From a virus, in IMG/VR virus record IMGVR_UViG_3300020406_000002, positions 1 through 28,758 of that record: a stretch of 28,758 nt of DNA; one strand, 5' to 3'. The position numbers and the translations under genes are program-made. Below are positions 16,428 to 21,442 of this stretch, in pieces. The notes under the pieces were generated by a model. It did not search any database. It was given only the letters and a program-made list of their open reading frames with translations, and had not been told where the DNA came from. The first letter of the stretch is position 1; every line of letters begins with the position of its first letter.

Positions 16428-16664
16428 ATGAACGAAAAATCACAAGTGGTAACTATTGATGGTAAAGAATACCCTATAGACGATTTAAAAAGTGACCAGA
16501 AAGTATTGATTGACCAAATTACTTTATGCCAAAACAAAATAAATGAACTAAGTGCATTGGTCAGACAAATAGATATTTTTCAAATAGCAAAAAACAATTA
16601 TGTACAAAAACTTTCGACATCTCTTAAAAGTAATGAAAACATAGAGGACTCACAAGCAGGATAA
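16428..16664 (+). CDS. DUF6447-like small protein
   Basis: A 78-residue protein with VVTIDGKEYPIDDLKSDQK, then a helix with ITLCQNKINELSALVRQI and AKNNYVQKLSTSL. The pattern IDGKEY-DDL followed by a coiled-coil-like helix and A-x-x-x-Y-x-x-x-L matches a small phage family I know as DUF6447 (name from memory). It is common near fibre genes of marine phages. The stop overlaps the next ATG (TAATG). Role unknown. Confidence 0.7.
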   Translation: MNEKSQVVTIDGKEYPIDDLKSDQKVLIDQITLCQNKINELSALVRQIDIFQIAKNNYVQKLSTSLKSNENIEDSQAG

Positions 16665-16843
16665 TGACCAAATCAGACATAAATGCAATATTGATGGAAC
16701 TCAGCGTACTTAAAAACGATATGTACCATTTTAGACAGGACATGGAACGAAGGGTTTCACGACTTGAAAGGATAGTTATATCCATAACCGCCTTTTATGT
16801 GATTAGTTCATTCGGGGTTATCTTCAACACTATAGTGCTATAA
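16664..16843 (+). CDS. 59-residue XhlA-like membrane protein
   Basis: Starts in TAATG overlap with the preceding gene and ends at TAA 16841-16843. The first 35 residues form a charged helix (DINAILMELSVLKNDMYHF, MERRVSRLERI), followed by one transmembrane segment (VISITAFYVISSFGVIF). Soluble coiled coil followed by a single C-terminal membrane helix is the plan of haemolysin XhlA-type lysis accessory proteins. It opens the lysis block. The identification is by architecture only. Confidence 0.62.
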   Translation: MTKSDINAILMELSVLKNDMYHFRQDMERRVSRLERIVISITAFYVISSFGVIFNTIVL

Positions 16844-16867
16844 ATGGGATACAGGGGGGGTTCTTAA

Positions 16868-17371
16868 ATGTTTGACCCCATTTCGATCAGTGCCAGTTTA
16901 AGTATCGCCAGTTCGGCTTTTTCGGGACTCAAGCGGGCATTTATGGCGGGCAGAGAGCTTGAATCTATGTCACAGGATTTGTCGAGGTGGATGGGTGCTG
17001 TATCCGACATTGATAACGCACACAAGTCAGCTAAAAACCCATCTTTACTAAAAAAGGTAATGAATGGCAAAAGTATTGAACAAGAAGCCATCGAAGCATT
17101 TACCGCTAAAACCCAACTGGAACAGCAAAGGGCGGACTTGCGGACGTTCATCCAATACAGCTATGGACAGTCAAAATGGGACGAATTACTGCGGATGGAA
17201 GCAGACATTCGTAAGAGAAGGCAAAAGGAGGTTTACGATAAACAGCAATTTAGAGAAAAGGTTATAACATATGTCGCTTTGGCAGTGGTTTTGGTTGTTG
17301 GCGTTGGTATTTTGGGTGGTTTTATATACACTCTTATGGGGTTCGACAGAGGATGGTGGTTATCGGACTAG
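16868..17371 (+). CDS. Membrane-anchored protein with C-terminal TM helix; 3' end overlaps next gene
   Basis: A 167-residue protein. The N-terminus (FDPISISASLSIASSAFSGL) is a small-residue amphipathic stretch; the middle is helical and charged (MEADIRKRRQKEVYDKQQF); residues about 134-157 form a membrane helix (VALAVVLVVGVGILGGFIYT) followed by a short end RGWWLSD. The DNA for this helix, from 17271 on, is also the start of the following gene in another frame. The ATG is preceded by a G-run instead of a clear binding site. No enzyme motif is seen. A lysis or inner-membrane role is inferred from neighbours. Confidence 0.72.
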   Translation: MFDPISISASLSIASSAFSGLKRAFMAGRELESMSQDLSRWMGAVSDIDNAHKSAKNPSLLKKVMNGKSIEQEAIEAFTAKTQLEQQRADLRTFIQYSYGQSKWDELLRMEADIRKRRQKEVYDKQQFREKVITYVALAVVLVVGVGILGGFIYTLMGFDRGWWLSD

Positions 17372-17753
17372 GGATAAATGCGTTAGAAAAGAAGGTGGTC
17401 AAGAAACCTTTGAGTGGCTTTGTACTGATGGGAAAGTGATATATTTAGCACAGTCGGACAATATAAAGAACTGTTTTACCTGTTTTCTTAAAAAATTTAG
17501 CGACTGGACATGGGAACAAGAAATCAGAAAAGGGGTGAGAGAAGACCCAAAGTATGTTACTTGTAGAAGATACAAAAGAGTCAGAGCAAAAAATGGTCAA
17601 CAAGTCTGTTTATATAAAGGTGCGAATGATACATATACGCTTGTAGTTGAAGGAGAATGCCCAAATGAGTATCGTTGTATTTATAACCCACACTCACCTA
17701 AACCCAATATAGATAGCGTTGTTGATTCACTAAACGAAAGCTTTAAAAAATGA
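17271..17753 (+). CDS. Cys-rich protein with N-terminal membrane anchor, overlapping the previous gene by 101 bases
   Basis: A 160-residue protein whose start lies in the preceding gene in a different frame. Residues about 3-23 (LWQWFWLLALVFWVVLYTLLW) form a membrane anchor or signal-anchor; the rest is a polar domain with eight Cys, including CFTC and CPNEYRC, suggesting disulphides in the periplasm. AAAGG lies nine bases before the ATG and no later in-frame ATG is available near the start. The arrangement recalls nested spanin genes, where one reading frame encodes the anchor of a second protein, but no lipobox is present. It ends four bases into the EF-hand gene (ATGA). Confidence 0.68.
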   Translation: MSLWQWFWLLALVFWVVLYTLLWGSTEDGGYRTRDKCVRKEGGQETFEWLCTDGKVIYLAQSDNIKNCFTCFLKKFSDWTWEQEIRKGVREDPKYVTCRRYKRVRAKNGQQVCLYKGANDTYTLVVEGECPNEYRCIYNPHSPKPNIDSVVDSLNESFKK

Positions 17754-18079
17754 CACAGAAGAAACTAGAAAAAGATTCAAAATATAACGAAATGGACGCT
17801 AACAAAGATGGTGTTATTTCCGATATTGAAATAGACAGTTGGCAACAAACAGAAGAAGTCAAAAGAATAAACAGAAAGCAAATGCACCAAAGAAACATGG
17901 CTTGGGTTTCTCTTGGGTCTATGTTGGTCTTTACAATAATAATGTTTACCCCCTTAATACCAGACTCACGAATAAAACTACTCACAGACCTATCAAACCT
18001 ATTTTATCTGGCACAAGCAGGGATAGTTGGTGCTTTTATGGGGTTTTCGGTCTTAGATAGAACAGGTGGAAAAAAATGA
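17750..18079 (+). CDS. EF-hand protein with two membrane helices (holin-like)
   Basis: A 109-residue protein. Residues 16-27, DANKDGVISDIE, are a canonical 12-residue EF-hand calcium loop (D1, N3, D5, G6, I8, E12). A helical linker rich in Arg/Gln follows, then two predicted membrane helices: MAWVSLGSMLVFTIIMFTPL, about residues 49-68, and LFYLAQAGIVGAFMGFSVL, about 84-102. Similar EF-hand plus two-helix proteins occur in marine phages (memory). Position between lysis genes suggests a holin or holin regulator, possibly responsive to divalent cations; this is inference. Coupled by ATGA at both ends. Confidence 0.7.
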   Translation: MTQKKLEKDSKYNEMDANKDGVISDIEIDSWQQTEEVKRINRKQMHQRNMAWVSLGSMLVFTIIMFTPLIPDSRIKLLTDLSNLFYLAQAGIVGAFMGFSVLDRTGGKK

Positions 18080-18537
18080 TAACATTATTGGGTAGCCTAT
18101 TAGGATTTGGAACAAGCTTTCTACCAGAAGTCCTAAATTATTTCAAAAGAGGACAAGAGCAAAAACACGAACTGCAAAGAATGAAAATGGAAATAGAACT
18201 CATGGCAAAAAGGTCAGAGTTCAAAATCCAAGAACTAGACAAAGAAGCAGAAATAAAAGAAGCAGAGGGGTTATATAAACATGATAGTGTGGATGCAGGA
18301 GGTTTTATCAACGCATTACGAGGTAGTGTGCGTCCTATTATCACTTATGCTTTTTTTGGCTTATTCGTTGCCATTAAAGTGACCGCTTTGATTAGCCTTA
18401 TGAGTTTACCAGAAATGCAACTAAACATGGCTCTAAGCATGATTTGGGATGACCAGACCGCAGGTTTATTTTCAGCAATTATGGCATTTTGGTTTGGAAA
18501 TAGGGCAGTTAGCAAGTATTATAAAGCAAAAGGGTGA
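18076..18537 (+). CDS. Holin of the 3-TM type
   Basis: A 153-residue protein starting in ATGA overlap with the EF-hand gene. N-terminal hydrophobic segment (LLGSLLGFGTSFLPEVLNYF), a long charged helix (HELQRMKMEIELMAKRSEF, ELDKEAEIKEAEG), then RGSVRPIITYAFFGLFVAIK and a last segment with TAGLFSAIMAFWFGNRAVSK. The VRP-ITY-F and FWFGNR elements fit the 3-TM holin family of gene transfer agents and many marine phages. It would permit release or activation of the endolysin located two genes downstream. Confidence 0.82.
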   Translation: MITLLGSLLGFGTSFLPEVLNYFKRGQEQKHELQRMKMEIELMAKRSEFKIQELDKEAEIKEAEGLYKHDSVDAGGFINALRGSVRPIITYAFFGLFVAIKVTALISLMSLPEMQLNMALSMIWDDQTAGLFSAIMAFWFGNRAVSKYYKAKG

Positions 18538-18540
18538 ACA

Positions 18541-18618
18541 TTGAACACAGAAGCAATAATAACCCATATATGTGTAGTTTTTGTTGGAGTGGTGTTAGTA
18601 TATTTTTTTATATTTTAA
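18541..18618 (+). CDS. Possible 25-residue membrane peptide (TTG start)
   Basis: TTG at 18541 follows AAGGG with proper spacing and opens a frame of 25 codons: a polar start (NTEAIITH) and a single hydrophobic helix (ICVVFVGVVLVYFFIF). It fills the gap between holin and endolysin. The size, non-ATG start and lack of a homologue in memory keep this uncertain, but the composition is clearly membrane-like and the frame ends just before the endolysin leader. Confidence 0.42.
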   Translation: MNTEAIITHICVVFVGVVLVYFFIF

Positions 18619-18631
18619 GAAAGGGTAAACA

Positions 18632-19093
18632 ATGGCTTTCACATTATCACAAAGAAGTTTAGGACGATTAGACGGAGTTAATAATAAATTACATTCGGTA
18701 GTAACAACCGCCATAGGTCTGACAAATGTCGATTTTGGGGTTACTTGTGGACTAAGAACCGAAAAAGAGCAAGAAGATTTAGTGGCTAGAGGTGCATCAA
18801 AAACCATGAAAAGTAAACACCTCACAGGAGATGCAGTAGACGTTGTGGCTTATATTGGTGGCTCACGCATTTCATGGGAATTAAATTTATATGATGATAT
18901 AGCGGATGCGTTCAAAGAAGCATCAATTAAAGAGGGTGTTGGAATACGATGGGGTGCTTCATGGCATATACCAGACTTGCGAGAATGGGAAGGTTCAGCC
19001 GAAGAAGCTATGATGGCATACATAGACCTTAGACGTTCGCAAGGGCGTAGACCCTTCATTGATGCACCACATTTTGAACTTGTAAGTACTTGA
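18632..19093 (+). CDS. Endolysin, M15 family L-alanyl-D-glutamate peptidase
   Basis: A 153-residue enzyme that cuts peptidoglycan peptide stems at the end of infection. The zinc site is visible: SKHLTGDAVD supplies His63 and Asp70, and APHFEL supplies His147 near the C-terminus; VTCGLRTEKEQEDL before it is the usual substrate-side segment. Length and plan match T5-type and other M15C phage endolysins. No signal peptide or SAR helix is seen, so a holin is needed for access. AAAGGG precedes the ATG. The C-terminal codons overlap the start of the duplicated intergenic element. Confidence 0.92.
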   Translation: MAFTLSQRSLGRLDGVNNKLHSVVTTAIGLTNVDFGVTCGLRTEKEQEDLVARGASKTMKSKHLTGDAVDVVAYIGGSRISWELNLYDDIADAFKEASIKEGVGIRWGASWHIPDLREWEGSAEEAMMAYIDLRRSQGRRPFIDAPHFELVST

Positions 19094-19117
19094 TTTTATT
19101 GAATAAATCCCAGGATA
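19081..19117. repeat. Two-copy intergenic element, copy B
   Basis: Nearly identical to 10288-10325 (TGTAAGT, TTGATTTTATTGAATAAA, TCCCAGGATA in order). It overlaps the last codons of the endolysin gene and ends 7 bases before an ATG at 19125. Retention of the sequence at two places, one partly inside coding DNA, argues for a function. Confidence 0.8.
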
Positions 19118-19124
19118 TAAGGAC

Positions 19125-19301
19125 ATGAAAAAACAAATATACATGAAGCTTTATGATATATTCTCAAGCATAGCGAGTTGTTTTCTTAGAAAATCATTGA
19201 ACCAAAAAACCAAAGGGAGGAATAATGGCACTAACACCAAAACAAAAAAAACTACCAAAAGGACTTCAACAAGCAATCCTAAAAAGTCAAAAAAAGGGTA
19301 A
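19125..19301 (+). CDS. Possible 58-residue protein downstream of repeat element B
   Basis: ATG at 19125 is preceded by the repeat element's AGGA and by AAGG. The frame runs 58 codons: MKKQIYMKLYDIFSSIASCF, then LRKSLNQKTKGRNNG and a Lys/Thr/Ser end. The second half overlaps the 32-codon gene at 19225 in another frame, and its composition there mirrors that gene's A-rich DNA, so only the first 30 residues look independent. It could be a real mini-protein or a leader for the following basic proteins. Confidence 0.4.
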   Translation: MKKQIYMKLYDIFSSIASCFLRKSLNQKTKGRNNGTNTKTKKTTKRTSTSNPKKSKKG

Positions 19302-19323
19302 AAAGAAGAAAGGAAAGAAATAA
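19225..19323 (+). CDS. 32-residue lysine-rich protein
   Basis: A near-perfect binding site (GGAGG, four bases before ATG) supports this very short gene. The protein is MALTPKQKKLPKGLQQAIL followed by KSQKKGKKKKGKK. The TPKQKKLPKGLQQAILKS pattern occurs as a stand-alone micro-protein in other environmental phages as I remember. The stop overlaps the next ATG (TAATG). Role unknown; strongly basic, so nucleic-acid binding or packaging is a guess. Confidence 0.6.
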   Translation: MALTPKQKKLPKGLQQAILKSQKKGKKKKGKK

Positions 19324-19415
19324 TGCCATATCACTATGGAAGTCGCACAATGACTTCAAAACCTATGAAGAAAAAAAAGAAAAAGAAAAAAACCAAAATG
19401 AGAAAGAGAAAATAA
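19323..19415 (+). CDS. 30-residue poly-lysine protein
   Basis: ATG overlaps the preceding stop (TAATG) and the frame ends immediately before the ATG of the next gene at 19416. The protein reads MPYHYGSRTMTSKPM, then eight Lys in a row and TKMRKRK. MPYHYG-plus-polylysine micro-proteins recur in marine phage genomes as I recall. The underlying A-rich run could slow or slip the ribosome. Function unknown. Confidence 0.58.
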   Translation: MPYHYGSRTMTSKPMKKKKKKKKTKMRKRK

Positions 19416-19601
19416 ATGGTTTTAGTCAAATCAATAAAAAAGTTCACTAAGGACTTAACACCAAGACAACGCAAGACCATGAACCGACATGCTAGGCATC
19501 ATTCATTGAAACATATGAAAGAAATGTCTAAAGACTTAGCATCTGGCAGATTTACGTTTGCTCAAGCACATAACAGAGCAATGCGGAAAGTCGGAAAATG
19601 A
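19416..19601 (+). CDS. Small basic protein of unknown function
   Basis: A 61-residue protein starting right after the preceding stop. It contains FTKDLTPRQRKTMNRHARHH, a His/Lys/Met stretch (SLKHMKEMSKDL) and FTFAQAHNRAMRKVGK. The TPRQRKTM...HH...KHMKxM...FxxAHxxAMKKVGK plan is common among small marine phage proteins but has no assigned function that I know. Its stop overlaps the next ATG (ATGA). Confidence 0.68.
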   Translation: MVLVKSIKKFTKDLTPRQRKTMNRHARHHSLKHMKEMSKDLASGRFTFAQAHNRAMRKVGK

Positions 19602-19750
19602 ATGGGTTTACAACCACAGCTACTATTTCTGAACTCATAGACAAAAGACCCATAGGACGTAAGCGGAAACGTACCAGAAAGAACAAAATGCCCTTCAAAG
19701 GCAATTTAAAAGCCGTACAGCGTCTGTTGCGTGTCAAAAGGGTAAAGTAG
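19598..19750 (+). CDS. 50-residue basic protein at the end of the rightward late block
   Basis: ATGA overlap with the preceding gene; the frame ends with TAG at 19748-19750, 11 bases before the convergent VRR-NUC gene. Sequence: MNGFTTTATISELIDKRPIG, then RKRKRTRKNKMPFKGNL and QRLLRVKRVK. Arg/Lys content is very high. It is the last plus-strand gene of the late block. No terminator hairpin fits in the 11-base gap. Function unknown. Confidence 0.6.
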   Translation: MNGFTTTATISELIDKRPIGRKRKRTRKNKMPFKGNLKAVQRLLRVKRVK

Positions 19751-19761
19751 CAGGGAAATAG

Positions 19762-20124
19762 TTAAGACCGCACAGGGACGTTTATTTCGATTATCTCTTT
19801 TATTTGGTTTAAACATTCAGTAACCCCACCCTTTACAATAAAATGAGGTGTACCCATAGCTTTTGATTGCACCGCCCAAAGCTTTTGAGCGTCCGACAAC
19901 CTACCTTTTTCATTCTTCAACTCAATATACAAAACCCTTCCTTCTGGATATTCTACAATAATATCTGGACAACCCGACTTCAAACCCATCTTCTTCAGCT
20001 TTAAATGATAGCCAATAGACTTCTGACCTTCATTCGGTACATGGAAGTGTCGAAAATGGTAGTATTTACACAAATAATTTAGGTAGTCGTTGCAAGATAT
20101 TTGTATGTCTGATTCTTTCGTCAT
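19762..20124 (-). CDS. VRR-NUC domain nuclease, the only minus-strand gene
   Basis: A 120-residue protein made almost entirely of a VRR-NUC fold, a PD-(D/E)XK nuclease type often linked to replication and Holliday-junction-like substrates. The core is KMGLKSGCPDIIVEY with Asp54, then LYIELKNEKGRLSDAQ with Glu68, Lys70 and Gln80; the FHVPNEGQKS stretch is typical too. It faces left, away from the early operon, and converges with the late mini-genes. No Shine-Dalgarno sequence precedes its ATG: the leader on its strand ends in a C-run (ACCCCC). It may be translated from a short or leaderless message. A GGGGGT motif covers the start codon. Confidence 0.88.
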   Translation of the reverse strand: MTKESDIQISCNDYLNYLCKYYHFRHFHVPNEGQKSIGYHLKLKKMGLKSGCPDIIVEYPEGRVLYIELKNEKGRLSDAQKLWAVQSKAMGTPHFIVKGGVTECLNQIKEIIEINVPVRS

Positions 20125-20186
20125 GGGGGTAAAAATTTAAGGTTTAATGAGATTGCACCCATTTAGTTTATAAAATTTACCCCCAT
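20123..20186. promoter_or_regulatory. Inverted pair of ATGGGGGTAAA boxes upstream of the VRR-NUC gene (operator candidate)
   Basis: ATGGGGGTAAA at 20123-20133 covers the VRR-NUC start codon, and its exact reverse complement TTTACCCCCAT is at 20176-20186. A third box, ATGGGGGT, is at 20289-20296 and touches the early promoter's -35. On the minus strand the 20176-20186 copy would fall between weak promoter-like elements TTGTAT (20197-20192) and TTTATA (20174-20169), 17 bases apart. Two or three equal sites across a divergent promoter region fit a repressor, but no factor is identified. Confidence 0.5.
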
Positions 20187-20201
20187 TTGCTATACAAAAC
20201 G

Positions 20202-20212
20202 AATTGGAGTTC
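20202..20212 (+). repeat. AATTGGAGTTC element, copy 1
   Basis: One of four exact copies in the genome. Unlike the others it is not followed by a gene start; downstream is only a TTG-begun frame of nine codons, ending at 20246. It may mark an upstream leader transcript or be a decayed duplicate of the early gene start at 20350. Confidence 0.7.
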
Positions 20213-20217
20213 ATTTG

Positions 20218-20243
20218 TATATTCCGCGTATTGAAGGAATATA
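20218..20243. repeat. Dyad TATATTCC / GGAATATA in the control region
   Basis: Perfect 8-base arms at 20218-20225 and 20236-20243 with a 10-base centre. It lies between the VRR-NUC gene and the early promoter. It could be an operator or a small RNA hairpin; no T-run follows, so a terminator is unlikely. Confidence 0.5.
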
Positions 20244-20295
20244 AAAAAGATAGCAAAAAAAACACCAAACCACAATCTTTTTTACCTTATGGGGG

Positions 20296-20324
20296 TTGAC
20301 TATTCAATAAACCTAGCTTAAAAT
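20296..20324 (+). promoter_or_regulatory. Early promoter, sigma-70 type
   Basis: TTGACT (20296-20301), a 17-base spacer, and TAAAAT (20319-20324): the best match to a host sigma-70 promoter that I found. The start would be near 20331, leaving a leader of about 35 bases before the ATG at 20367. The ATGGGGGT box abuts the -35 and the ACCTAG / CTAGGT dyad spans the -10, so it is probably regulated. Confidence 0.8.
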
Positions 20325-20330
20325 CTAGGT
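20311..20330. promoter_or_regulatory. ACCTAG-N8-CTAGGT dyad over the early -10 box
   Basis: Inverted 6-base arms at 20311-20316 and 20325-20330 flank the -10 box of the early promoter. A protein bound here would block RNA polymerase. Whether it is an operator or chance is open; arms are short but placed symmetrically around the -10. Confidence 0.5.
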
Positions 20331-20349
20331 TATTAATGATAATAATAAT

Positions 20350-20360
20350 AATTGGAGTTC
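20350..20360 (+). repeat. AATTGGAGTTC element, copy 2 (ribosome binding site of first early gene)
   Basis: Exact copy of the 11-base element, six bases before ATG 20367. The GGAG core acts as Shine-Dalgarno. The flanking bases are conserved too, beyond what ribosome binding needs. Confidence 0.75.
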
Positions 20361-20366
20361 AAAAAA

Positions 20367-21056
20367 ATGTGTAAGCAAGCAGAAAAAATCTGGTACACCG
20401 CGATGGATGATACCACCCCTTATTCTGGTGAAGTGGAAATCGACACTTCTAACAAATCTAAAAAAGCCTATGGTATTGGTCATTGTTGGAAGTGTCACAA
20501 TGGCAATGGTATATTCTGGAAAAAAACTTGGAATGGTGCATTCCCAGATACTTGTTGGTCTTGTAATGGAACTGGCAAGGGTAAGGTAAGGCTATACACC
20601 CTCAAGCAAGTTCAAGGGCAAATAAAGAGGGCAGAGAAGAACCACATTCTTTATGTCAACAAAGTTGCACTAGGCAATGAAATCAACGCTCTTAAAAACA
20701 TTGCTTACAACTACTCTGAAAAGGGTGTTGCACAAAGAGCAAAAAGATTAGCTTGGAAAAAAGACAAGATAGTTACAAAAAATAGTTCAGAGTTTGTTGG
20801 ACAAGTAAAGGACAGGGGTACATTTGACCTAACCCTTACTTTCAGAAAAGGCTTTGATACAGACTTTGGTGTAAGCTTCTTGAACACTCTCAAAGATGCT
20901 CAAGGCAACGTCTTTACCTATTGGGGTAATTCTTTTCTTGATGTTGAAGTAGATACCACCATCACAGTTAAGGCAACCATCAAAGACCACAGGGAATATG
21001 ATGGAACTAAGCAGACAGTAATCAACAGACCTAAAATCATTGAAGGGGTAAGATAA
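20367..21056 (+). CDS. CxxCxGxG zinc / OB-like protein, first gene of the early operon
   Basis: A 229-residue protein. ATG 20367 was chosen because the AATTGGAGTTC element lies just before it; a TTG at 20352 would fall inside that element. Residues 40-47 (CWKCHNGNG) and 63-70 (CWSCNGTG) form two CxxCxGxG knuckles like the DnaJ zinc centre. Residues about 135-229 (FVGQVKDRGTFDLTLTF, VFTYWGNSFLDVEVDTTITV, EYDGTKQTVINRP) resemble an OB-like beta barrel seen in single-strand DNA-binding phage proteins. Being the first early gene, it may act in DNA handling or host take-over. Neither activity can be proven here. Confidence 0.7.
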   Translation: MCKQAEKIWYTAMDDTTPYSGEVEIDTSNKSKKAYGIGHCWKCHNGNGIFWKKTWNGAFPDTCWSCNGTGKGKVRLYTLKQVQGQIKRAEKNHILYVNKVALGNEINALKNIAYNYSEKGVAQRAKRLAWKKDKIVTKNSSEFVGQVKDRGTFDLTLTFRKGFDTDFGVSFLNTLKDAQGNVFTYWGNSFLDVEVDTTITVKATIKDHREYDGTKQTVINRPKIIEGVR

Positions 21057-21322
21057 TGATAGAACAACCAACAAAAATAGGGAACAAAACGCTATACAAC
21101 GTAAGAGTCCTAAATATGTCAGTTGCTAAACATTATGGATTAGTCAAAGAATATTGTGAGATTGTTTCAAAAGCTAGGGAAACCAACACCGAAGATTTAG
21201 AGAAGAATGGGGTGCAAGCAGAACTTACTTTGTACTTCTCAGTTAAAAAACATTTAGACCAGTTGGTTTTACAAAAGCTTATGAAAAACAAAATACAAAA
21301 GTTTGGAGCAAGTAACAGATGA
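21056..21322 (+). CDS. Small early protein of unknown function
   Basis: An 88-residue protein starting in TAATG overlap with the zinc/OB gene. Sequence features: NVRVLNMSVAKHYGLVKEYC in the first half, a polar loop, then LTLYFSVKKHLDQLVLQKLM and a basic end. No known motif, signal or membrane helix is evident. The stop overlaps the following 29-codon membrane peptide by ATGA. Confidence 0.62.
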   Translation: MIEQPTKIGNKTLYNVRVLNMSVAKHYGLVKEYCEIVSKARETNTEDLEKNGVQAELTLYFSVKKHLDQLVLQKLMKNKIQKFGASNR

Positions 21323-21408
21323 AAAAGTTATTAGAAATTGTTTTCGATAGTGCATTTTTAATGATGCTTTTTGGACTTGGGTATTTCTTTTTAGTCGCTT
21401 TTACATAG
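21319..21408 (+). CDS. 29-residue membrane peptide
   Basis: ATG overlaps the previous stop (ATGA), and the frame ends at TAG 21406-21408. A short charged start (MKKLLEIVFD) leads to one hydrophobic helix (FLMMLFGLGYFFLVAF). Coupling and composition support a real micro-protein of the inner membrane. Function unknown. Confidence 0.5.
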   Translation: MKKLLEIVFDSAFLMMLFGLGYFFLVAFT

Positions 21409-21429
21409 ACATAACCAAAAAAATAATAT
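21400..21429 (+). promoter_or_regulatory. Candidate promoter for the lipoprotein gene
   Basis: TTTACA (21400-21405), 18 bases, TAATAT (21424-21429). The -35 matches the sigma-70 consensus in 5 of 6 positions, the -10 in 4 of 6. It lies at the end of the micro-peptide gene and just before the lipoprotein start, in one of the few early gaps. Confidence 0.45.
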
Positions 21430-21442
21430 AGGTTTTAAATTG

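Noticed and set aside
17064-17267. A 67-codon plus-strand frame
   Set aside because: It lies wholly within the 16868 gene in another frame, lacks a binding site and has no recognisable features, unlike the well-supported overlap that begins at 17271.
19225-19323. A second programmed frameshift at A AAA AAG in the 32-residue gene
   Set aside because: The -1 frame stops after one more codon, so a shift would not add a meaningful product. A-rich Lys codons make such heptamers common here.
19740-19765. A bidirectional terminator between the converging late block and VRR-NUC gene
   Set aside because: The gap is 11 bases and I see no hairpin with T-run there; any terminator must lie inside coding sequence or be factor-dependent.
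20123-20186. A terminator formed by the ATGGGGGTAAA / TTTACCCCCAT arms
   Set aside because: The loop would be 42 bases and no T-run follows on either strand; operator boxes explain it better.
20217-20246. A nine-codon TTG-started frame after the first AATTGGAGTTC copy
   Set aside because: Too short to call a gene; mentioned as a possible leader peptide only.
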